The position numbers and the translations under genes are program-made. The notes under the pieces are model-generated. The model had not been told where the DNA came from. It ran no database searches and was given only the letters and a program-made list of their open reading frames with translations. Shown in pieces: positions 17,129 to 22,551 of a stretch of 22,551 nt of DNA. The DNA is taken from positions 1 through 22,551 of the forward strand of contig JAMIQH010000219.1 in NCBI GenBank assembly GCA_035914695.1, written 5' to 3'. How positions within the stretch are numbered: the stretch's first letter is position 1; the number at the start of each line of letters is the position of its first letter. The DNA is from JAOSJT01 sp035914695. GTDB taxonomy: Bacteria > Bacteroidota > Ignavibacteria > SZUA-365.

Positions 17129-18196
17129 TCAACGCATGATGCCGATCATGCGCTCGACAGCCACACCACCGCCGTGTACACGAAGCAGGTACATACCAGC
17201 GGGGAGCTGTTCGAGGCGCATCGCGGTGCTGTGCACCCCCGGTTCGTGACGCCCGGCGGAGTGCCGCGCCACCATGCGACCCTGTGTGTCGAACACGGTG
17301 AAATCCATCGTCGCGGTCGTCGACTGCTCCCAGCGCACGTGTAGGTCCTCGCCGCGGCTGATGGGGTTGGGCCATGTGGCTTGGATGGACAGCGGTCGCA
17401 CCGCGGCGTCGGAGGCGGTGATACCCACAACTCCCGGAAGGGTGAACGATAAACTGGTGATACGTGGATTGGAACTGTCGATATCCAGTGTGTCGATGGT
17501 CAAAACCGCGCCGTAACCGCTCCCGGTCATGAACATGAAATCGACGGCGGTCTGATACGACTCGGAAATGACTTGTCCGGCGGCCTCGATACGCTGACTG
17601 CTGCGTGTGACATTTTTAATGCACAACGCTTCCTCGTTACCTTTCGAGGTGATGAGCGTGCCGCGTGCCACGACTTCAACCTGCTGTGTTGTGACCTGGG
17701 TGAACCCCGGGAAGGGTTCGCTTACATCGCTGGTGTAGGACCATTTCGAGCCCAATTCCAATGGGAACAGCAAATCCGGCATATCCGGCACATATTTCTG
17801 AATGTACGGAACGCCTTGCATTTCTGTACCCAGACCGAGAGAATACAAACCCGCGTCGTTTAATTTGTAGTAAATGAAGGCGGGTCGATCCCCCGGCGAA
17901 ACCATGGCGTGCGTCGCTCCGGGGAATTCATCGGTATAGGGAGTACTGGAAGGGGTGACGTAGTTGTAGGTGTAGACATTGGGCTGGAAGCGAAAAGTGC
18001 GCAAATCCCAAGTATTTCCAGCACCGGGAGTGCCAAGCGCGAAACGCTGGTCGGAAGAAACCGTCGCGTCAAAGACGGTAACGGAATTGGTTACGAGCGT
18101 GGCCTCGATGTTTGACCGGGTAATGCGCAACTGGGCGTCCAGCCGAAAGGTTGTGAGAACAACGAGCATCAGGGAAATGGTGCCGACAAGCCGCAT
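17129..18196 (-). CDS. Secreted protein with T9SS type A C-terminal sorting domain
   Basis: The 355-aa product begins with a signal peptide (hydrophobic TISLMLVVLTT, cut near LDAQ), followed by a beta-rich domain of ~250 residues without a family I recognise. It contains YNYVTPSSTPYTDEFPGATH and a run of short strands typical of an extracellular domain. The last ~80 residues are a type IX sorting domain: ATWPNPISRGEDLHVRW (the P-N-P motif), FTVFDTQGRMV, then LPAGMYLLRVHGG and a final basic strand. In T9SS bacteria this domain directs passage through the outer membrane and is then removed or anchored. The start at 18196 has GGAGGA 4-5 nt upstream; the frame extends further but without signal. 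It is the first gene of the minus-strand group followed by the giant repeat protein (93-bp gap). Confidence 0.88.
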   Translation of the reverse strand: MRLVGTISLMLVVLTTFRLDAQLRITRSNIEATLVTNSVTVFDATVSSDQRFALGTPGAGNTWDLRTFRFQPNVYTYNYVTPSSTPYTDEFPGATHAMVSPGDRPAFIYYKLNDAGLYSLGLGTEMQGVPYIQKYVPDMPDLLFPLELGSKWSYTSDVSEPFPGFTQVTTQQVEVVARGTLITSKGNEEALCIKNVTRSSQRIEAAGQVISESYQTAVDFMFMTGSGYGAVLTIDTLDIDSSNPRITSLSFTLPGVVGITASDAAVRPLSIQATWPNPISRGEDLHVRWEQSTTATMDFTVFDTQGRMVARHSAGRHEPGVHSTAMRLEQLPAGMYLLRVHGGGVAVERMIGIMR

Positions 18197-18232
18197 GTAT
18201 TCCTCCGGGAATGTGTCTTGAAATGAATATCG

Positions 18233-18258
18233 CAAAGTACGAAAACCGCGCGTGCAAA
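18233..18258 (-). promoter_or_regulatory. Possible Bacteroidetes-type promoter
   Basis: On the minus strand, TTTG (18255-18258) is followed after 15 nt by TACTTTG (18233-18239), about 37 nt before the ATG of the T9SS-sorted protein gene. The Bacteroidetes consensus is TTTG then TAnnTTTG with a longer spacer, and the -7 element here is one base short, so the match is weak. Confidence 0.25.
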
Positions 18259-18413
18259 GCGAGCGATTTTCCTCTGATGAATGTGCTGAAGGGCCTGACG
18301 GATGCCCGATCTCCACAAGATGAATTCCACCCATCCCCCACCCCGCCTGGACCACGTACATCCCGTCATAGCACGCGGAGCACGGTCCGGCGGAATGGGG
18401 GTTGAATTACGTG

Positions 18414-18442
18414 TTGATTTTCCCACCGCGCATAGATAGTTT
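18414..18442 (+). promoter_or_regulatory. Possible sigma70-type promoter for gcdH
   Basis: TTGATT (18414-18419), a 17-nt spacer and TAGTTT (18437-18442) lie 55 bp before the gcdH ATG, in the 300-bp divergent intergenic region 18197-18496. Nothing else in that region looks coding. A C7 run (18489-18495) sits directly before the start codon in place of a Shine-Dalgarno sequence. Confidence 0.35.
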
Positions 18443-18496
18443 AATGGATTGATTCTTTTCACACCTCACCGCACATCGACAGAACGGACCCCCCCA

Positions 18497-19660
18497 ATGC
18501 GGAACGATACAGATTTCTTCTCCATCAATACATTACTGACCGAAGAGGAACTCCTCGTGCGCGACACGGTGCGCGCCTTTGTGAACAAGGAAGTTCTCCC
18601 GATCATTGAAGAAGCTGCGCGTGAACAGCGCTTTCCCATGCATCTGGCCAAACGCATGGCGGAATTGGGCATTTTCGGCGCAACGCTGCCCGAGGAATAT
18701 GGCTGCGCCGGCGCCAACAACGTCATGTACGGCCTGATGATGCAGGAACTCGAACGCGGCGACAGCGGCGTGCGCAGCTTCGCCAGCGTGCAGAGCAGTC
18801 TCGTGATGTACCCCGTGTTCCGCTACGGCACCGAGGAGCAGCGGCAGCACTGGTTGCCACGCCTCGCCACCGCCGAGGCCATCGGCTGTTTCGGCCTCAC
18901 CGAACCCGATCATGGCTCCGATCCCGGCGGCATGGAAACCCGCGCCGTGGACGATGGCGACAGCTACGTACTCAACGGCGCGAAAATGTGGATCACCAAC
19001 GGAACCATCGCCGATGTGGCGGTGGTGTGGGCCAAGCTCGATGGCGTAATCCGCGGCTTTCTCGTGGAAAAAGGGACGCCCGGCTTCACCGCGCCCGAAA
19101 TGAAAGGCAAGCATTCACTCCGCGCTTCGGTCACCTCCGAACTGGTGTTCCAGGATTGCCGCATTCCCAAGGCGAACCTCCTTCCCGGCGCCGAAGGGCT
19201 CAAGGCCCCGCTCTCCTGCCTTACGCAGGCCCGCTACGGCATCGCCTGGGGCGCCATGGGATCGGCCGAGATGTGCTACACGACAGCGCTCGATTACGCG
19301 GTGACACGCAAGCAATTCGACAAACCCATCGCATCTTTCCAGCTCGTGCAGCAGAAACTCGTCACCATGATCAACGAGATCACCAAGGGACGACTGCTCG
19401 CCCTGCACCTCGGACGCATGAAGGACGCCGGCACGATGACCTTCGCCCAGGTGTCCATGGCCAAGCGCAACAATGTGCATGTGGCGCTGGAAATCGCCCG
19501 GCAGGCCCGCGAAGTGCTCGGCGCCAATGGCATTCTCGATGAATACCCCGTCATGCGCCACATGAACAATCTCGAATCCGTGTACACCTACGAAGGCACG
19601 CACGATATTCACACGCTCATCATCGGGCACGCCATCACCGGAATTCCCGCATACAGTTGA
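18497..19660 (+). CDS. gcdH: Glutaryl-CoA dehydrogenase (acyl-CoA dehydrogenase family)
   Basis: The 387-aa flavoprotein carries the signatures of glutaryl-CoA dehydrogenase: DSGVRSFASVQSSLVM, GCFGLTEPDHGSDP, WITNG, ARYGIAWG and NLESVYTYEGTHDIH. The glutarate-specific residues of the characterised enzymes are in place: Glu86 and Arg93 (human Glu87/Arg94), Tyr365, and the catalytic base Glu366 (human Glu370). It oxidises and decarboxylates glutaryl-CoA to crotonyl-CoA with FAD, passing electrons to electron-transfer flavoprotein, in lysine/tryptophan or aromatic-acid breakdown. The length is normal for the mature family. The ATG at 18497 is chosen because the upstream residues of the open frame do not fit the family; there is no clear Shine-Dalgarno sequence and a C7 run precedes it. 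It lies 24 bp before guaB, so co-transcription is likely although the pathways are unrelated. Confidence 0.93.
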   Translation: MRNDTDFFSINTLLTEEELLVRDTVRAFVNKEVLPIIEEAAREQRFPMHLAKRMAELGIFGATLPEEYGCAGANNVMYGLMMQELERGDSGVRSFASVQSSLVMYPVFRYGTEEQRQHWLPRLATAEAIGCFGLTEPDHGSDPGGMETRAVDDGDSYVLNGAKMWITNGTIADVAVVWAKLDGVIRGFLVEKGTPGFTAPEMKGKHSLRASVTSELVFQDCRIPKANLLPGAEGLKAPLSCLTQARYGIAWGAMGSAEMCYTTALDYAVTRKQFDKPIASFQLVQQKLVTMINEITKGRLLALHLGRMKDAGTMTFAQVSMAKRNNVHVALEIARQAREVLGANGILDEYPVMRHMNNLESVYTYEGTHDIHTLIIGHAITGIPAYS

Positions 19661-19684
19661 TTTCACAGTACGGATACAGCATCG

Positions 19685-21154
19685 ATGCCGCAGAAAATCA
19701 TTCGCCTTGGCCTCACGTTTGACGACGTGCTCCTCGTTCCGAGAAAGTCCTCCGTCCTCCCGCGCGAAGCCGACACCCGCAGCCGCCTCACCCGGGAAAT
19801 CGAACTCAATGTTCCCCTGCTCAGCGCGGCCATGGATACGGTCACCGAATCCGAAATGGGCATCGCACTCGCCCGCGAGGGAGGCATTGGCATTATCCAC
19901 AAGAACATGAGCATCGAACGTCAGGCCGAGGAAGTGGACAAGGTCAAACGCTCCGAAAGCGGCATGATCGTCAATCCCATCACCCTGCGCCCCGATAAAA
20001 CCGTGGCCGATGCGCATGAACTGATGGAAAAGTACCGCATCTCCGGCATCCCGATTGTGGATGAGAACGACAAGCTCATCGGCATTCTCACCAACCGCGA
20101 TCTGCGCTTCGAGCCCAACAGGTCCATGCTGGTCTACGACATCATGACCAAGGACAACCTCGTCACCGCACCGCTGGGAACCACGCTCGAGGAAGCGGAA
20201 TCCATTCTCCAGATGCATCGCATCGAGAAACTGCCGGTGGTGGATAAAAAAGGACGTCTCCGGGGTCTGCTCACCTTTAAGGACATCATGAAGAAAAAGC
20301 ACCACCCCAACGCCAGCAAGGATGCCTATGGCCGATTGCGCGTCGGCGCCGCGGTGGGCATCTCGGCCGACACGCCCGCGCGCGTGCGCGCTCTGGTCGA
20401 TGCCTCCGTGGATGTGGTGATCATCGACACGGCGCACGGCCATTCTGCCGGCGTGCTGCAAATGGTGAAGCAGATCAAGAAGCAATTCCCCGCATTGCAG
20501 GTTATCGCCGGCAATGTGGCCACCGCGCATGCCACCGAGGATTTGATCAAGGCGGGCGTCGACGCCGTGAAAGTGGGCATCGGCCCGGGAAGCATCTGCA
20601 CCACACGCGTGGTGACGGGCGTGGGTGTTCCACAAATCACCGCCATCATGGATTGCGCGGCCGCCGCCGCGAAATACGACATCCCCATCATCGCCGATGG
20701 TGGCATCAAGCAAACAGGCGATGTGCCCAAGGCCCTCGCGGCCGGTGCCGACACGGTGATGATCGGCGGCATGTTCGCCGGCCTGGAAGAAAGCCCGGGC
20801 GAGAAAATCCTCTACGAAGGCCGCCGCTATAAAACCTATCGCGGCATGGGCTCGCTCGGCGCGATGAAAGAGGGCAGCAAGGACCGCTACTTCCAGGATG
20901 TGGAAGACGACATCAAGAAACTCGTGCCCGAAGGTATCGAAGGCCGCGTCCCCTATCGCGGCAAACTCGAGGAAATGGTGTACCAACTCCTCGGTGGACT
21001 CCGTGCGGCCATGGGTTACTGCGGCGTGCGTACCATCGATGAACTGAAAAGCAAGACCGAGTTCATACAGGTAACCTTCGCAGGCCTCAAGGAGAACCAT
21101 CCCCACGATGTGTTCATCACCAAAGAAGCACCCAATTATCAGGCCGGAAGCTGA
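19685..21154 (+). CDS. guaB: Inosine-5'-monophosphate dehydrogenase
   Basis: The 489-aa enzyme makes xanthosine monophosphate from IMP with NAD+, the first step committed to guanine nucleotides. The start is canonical: LTFDDVLLVPRKS, then LLSAAMDTVTES and GGIGIIHKN. Two CBS domains follow (~95-150 and ~155-210, ending LLTFKDI). The catalytic loop GIGPGSICTTRVVTGVGVPQ has the nucleophile at Cys305, the same number as in E. coli. The IMP-binding ADGGIK and the flap-region RYFQD are present. Length and domain order match the complete bacterial enzyme, with no defects. There is no strong ribosome-binding site in the 24-bp gap after gcdH. Its 3' flank carries the DnaA-box cluster. Confidence 0.98.
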   Translation: MPQKIIRLGLTFDDVLLVPRKSSVLPREADTRSRLTREIELNVPLLSAAMDTVTESEMGIALAREGGIGIIHKNMSIERQAEEVDKVKRSESGMIVNPITLRPDKTVADAHELMEKYRISGIPIVDENDKLIGILTNRDLRFEPNRSMLVYDIMTKDNLVTAPLGTTLEEAESILQMHRIEKLPVVDKKGRLRGLLTFKDIMKKKHHPNASKDAYGRLRVGAAVGISADTPARVRALVDASVDVVIIDTAHGHSAGVLQMVKQIKKQFPALQVIAGNVATAHATEDLIKAGVDAVKVGIGPGSICTTRVVTGVGVPQITAIMDCAAAAAKYDIPIIADGGIKQTGDVPKALAAGADTVMIGGMFAGLEESPGEKILYEGRRYKTYRGMGSLGAMKEGSKDRYFQDVEDDIKKLVPEGIEGRVPYRGKLEEMVYQLLGGLRAAMGYCGVRTIDELKSKTEFIQVTFAGLKENHPHDVFITKEAPNYQAGS

Positions 21155-21166
21155 CGGCACGGCAGG

Positions 21167-21289
21167 TTATCCACATTTCTCCGTAGCTCCGCACAGTGGC
21201 TCAGTATTGAAAATCGCGGAATTCAGCGGATTTTCCGCGATTTCCAATCCGGGCACAAGTTATCCACAATTTTCTCGAACTTATCCACA
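21167..21289 (+). promoter_or_regulatory. Cluster of three perfect DnaA boxes (candidate origin or DnaA-binding locus)
   Basis: TTATCCACA occurs exactly at 21167-21175, 21260-21268 and 21281-21289, all in the same orientation. The last two are 21 bp apart (two helical turns). They lie in the 164-bp gap between guaB and the peptidase gene, around an 11-bp palindrome. By chance about 0.17 exact copies would be expected on both strands of the whole window. I noticed no other exact copy. Clustered phased boxes are typical of oriC and of DnaA-titration or regulatory loci. There is no dnaA, dnaN or parAB gene nearby, and an AT-rich unwinding element is not obvious. Confidence 0.65.
21211..21243. 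repeat. Perfect 11-bp inverted repeat inside the DnaA-box region
   Basis: AAATCGCGGAA (21211-21221) and TTCCGCGATTT (21233-21243) flank an 11-nt centre. It lies 56 bp past the guaB stop, between the first and second DnaA boxes. It lacks a T-tract. It could be a guaB terminator or a protein-binding palindrome of the putative origin. Confidence 0.6.
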
Positions 21290-21318
21290 TCCCACGCACA
21301 TTTCGTGAATCCCGAGAA

Positions 21319-22407
21319 ATGAGTACTCCCGCGCCCTATGCGGCCCGACAGCACGCCCTGCGCGCGGCGTTACACACCCGGGGTCTGCGAGCGCTGCTCG
21401 TCACGCATCCCGTGCACGTGCGCTGGCTCTGCGGATTCACCGGCAGCAACGGGTGGTTGCTGCTGCGCTCGCGCGACGCGGTGTTCGTCACCGATCCGCG
21501 CTATGAAGAGCAAGCCGCCGCCGAGGTGCGCGAAGCCCGCATTCTCCACGCCGGCACTCTGCGCCTTTCCGAAGCACTGCAACAGGACAAGGCCTTCCGC
21601 AACCTGCGCGCGCTGGGCATCGAAGAGGAACACGTCACCGTGGCGCTGCAGCGCAGCATCGCCGAACGCTGCGCTCCGGCGCGCCCACGCGCCGTGGCCG
21701 GGGTGCTGGAAGAATTGCGCGAACGGAAATCCTCCGACGAAATCGACTGCATCCGCCGCGCCATCGCCATCAGCGAGCGGGTGCTGCACGAAGTACTGCG
21801 CGAATTGCGCCCCGGGGTGAGCGAGCGCGATATCGCCGCGGAAATCACCTACCGCCATCGTCGCGCCGGCGCCGACGGCGACGCCTTCCCTCCCATCGTG
21901 CTCTTCGGTACGCGCAGCTCGCTCATTCACGGACAACCCTCCGAAGCGCGCCTGCGCAAAGGCCAGCTCGTGCTCATCGACATGGGTTGCACGGTGCGTG
22001 GCTATCACAGCGACATCACCCGCACCGTGGGATTCGGACGCGTGCCGGTGAAATTCCGGCGCATGTACGAGCAACTCCGCGCCTCGCAGGAGGAAGCCAG
22101 GGCGGCGGTGACGCCCGGAATGACGGCCTCGGCGCTCGATGCCCTCGCCCGCACTTCTCTCGAACGGGCGGATCTGGCCCGGTACTTCACGCACGCCCTG
22201 GGCCACGGCCTGGGACTCGATGTGCATGAGGCACCCATCCTTTCCTCCCGGAGCAATGCGACTCTGCGCGCCGGTATGGTTGTCACCATCGAACCGGGAC
22301 TGTATCTACCGGGCGAGGGCGGCATGCGCCTCGAGGACGATGTGCTGGTGATGCCCGAGGGCGGAGAAACGCTTACCTCACTTTCACGCGACTGGCTGGA
22401 GCTGTGA
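21319..22407 (+). CDS. M24 family Xaa-Pro aminopeptidase/dipeptidase
   Basis: The 362-aa protein has an N-terminal creatinase-like domain (~10-135, with VHVRWLCGFTGSNG and DPRYEEQA). A C-terminal pita-bread peptidase domain follows. All five metal ligands are present and in order: Asp221 (IDMGC), Asp232 (HSDITRT), His296 (HGLGLDVHE), Glu325 (TIEPGLY) and Glu339 (RLEDD). It should be a cytoplasmic two-metal enzyme that trims N-terminal residues before proline or cleaves Xaa-Pro dipeptides; length fits the shorter bacterial Xaa-Pro peptidases (~355 aa). No signal peptide is seen. The start at 21319 follows the DnaA-box region and has a weak CGAGAA upstream. The glycosyltransferase gene begins one base after its stop, suggesting translational coupling. 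Confidence 0.92.
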   Translation: MSTPAPYAARQHALRAALHTRGLRALLVTHPVHVRWLCGFTGSNGWLLLRSRDAVFVTDPRYEEQAAAEVREARILHAGTLRLSEALQQDKAFRNLRALGIEEEHVTVALQRSIAERCAPARPRAVAGVLEELRERKSSDEIDCIRRAIAISERVLHEVLRELRPGVSERDIAAEITYRHRRAGADGDAFPPIVLFGTRSSLIHGQPSEARLRKGQLVLIDMGCTVRGYHSDITRTVGFGRVPVKFRRMYEQLRASQEEARAAVTPGMTASALDALARTSLERADLARYFTHALGHGLGLDVHEAPILSSRSNATLRAGMVVTIEPGLYLPGEGGMRLEDDVLVMPEGGETLTSLSRDWLEL

Positions 22408-22408
22408 C

Positions 22409-22551
22409 ATGGAAGCCGGCCCGCCCGTCCATCGTGTGCTGATGATCGCCTACTACTTCCCGCCGCTGGGCCTCAGCGGTGTGCAGCGCACGCTCAAATT
22501 CGCCAAGTATCTGCCGGACTTCGGCTGGCATCCCACCGTGCTCACCGTGGA
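22409..22551 (+). CDS. Glycosyltransferase family 4-like protein, 3' truncated
   Basis: Only the first 47 codons are in the window. The start reads MEAGPPVHRVLMIAYYFPPL then a GLSGVQRTLKFAKYLP stretch and GWHPTVLTV. This is the N-terminal Rossmann strand, glycine-rich loop and first helix of GT4-type (GT-B) glycosyltransferases: the 'YYFPP..GG..R..K.AKYL...GW.V.V.T' pattern. Such enzymes transfer sugars to surface polysaccharide or glycan. The ATG lies one base past the TGA of the peptidase gene, so both are probably on one transcript. Confidence 0.8.
   Translation, partial: MEAGPPVHRVLMIAYYFPPLGLSGVQRTLKFAKYLPDFGWHPTVLTV

Noticed and set aside
16037..17344. 435-codon plus-strand frame opposite the giant repeat protein
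   Set aside because: Antisense shadow of the signal peptide, DUF7948 and SBBP coding region; no recognisable domain.
19115..21160. 681-codon open frame on the minus strand opposite guaB and gcdH
   Set aside because: It is antisense to two certain genes. Its His/Gly/Asp-rich composition is what the reverse of high-GC3 coding sequence yields, and it matches no family.

Overview
The window is about 60% GC and encodes the surface machinery typical of the Fibrobacteres-Chlorobi-Bacteroidetes group. It holds a TonB-receptor-like outer-membrane barrel, a secreted protein with a type IX secretion (T9SS) C-terminal sorting domain, a giant SBBP/PKD-like repeat protein, an OmpA-family protein and a candidate GldL/GldM-like inner-membrane pair. 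High GC with these families suggests a Kapabacteria-, Chlorobi- or Rhodothermia-like lineage. This assignment is inferred from gene content only.

Left part (1-6.1 kb). The 3' end of a large outer-membrane beta-barrel gene (+) converges on a minus-strand cluster, with a perfect 11-bp hairpin between them. Read 5' to 3' on the minus strand, the cluster encodes: a multi-pass membrane protein whose C-terminal helix pair resembles GldL/PorL; a secreted TPR protein overlapping it by 4 bp (ATGA); a single-pass protein with large periplasmic beta-rich domains resembling GldM/PorM; a long hairpin; and an unrecognised, apparently cytoplasmic 405-aa protein. This is the best candidate for an undescribed system: a divergent T9SS/gliding-type motor with an inserted TPR partner.

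Middle (6.1-18.2 kb). A 1.2-kb gene-free stretch precedes a DUF72 (YecE-like) gene (+). The 3' end of that gene overlaps a 49-codon minus-strand gene for a single-helix membrane peptide with a strong ribosome-binding site. Next comes a 0.77-kb intergenic stretch with hairpins and short repeats. It is followed on the minus strand by an apparent surface-protein operon, transcribed in the order T9SS-sorted secreted protein, 1956-aa SBBP plus 12-unit PKD-like repeat protein, OmpA-family protein with a 17-proline linker and two OmpA domains.

Right part (18.2-22.55 kb). Plus-strand housekeeping genes follow: glutaryl-CoA dehydrogenase (gcdH), IMP dehydrogenase (guaB), an M24 Xaa-Pro peptidase and the start of a family-4 glycosyltransferase. 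The 164-bp gap between guaB and the peptidase gene carries three perfect, same-orientation DnaA boxes plus an 11-bp palindrome. This is a candidate replication origin or DnaA-binding locus.

No rRNA, tRNA, CRISPR array, insertion sequence or phage gene was seen.
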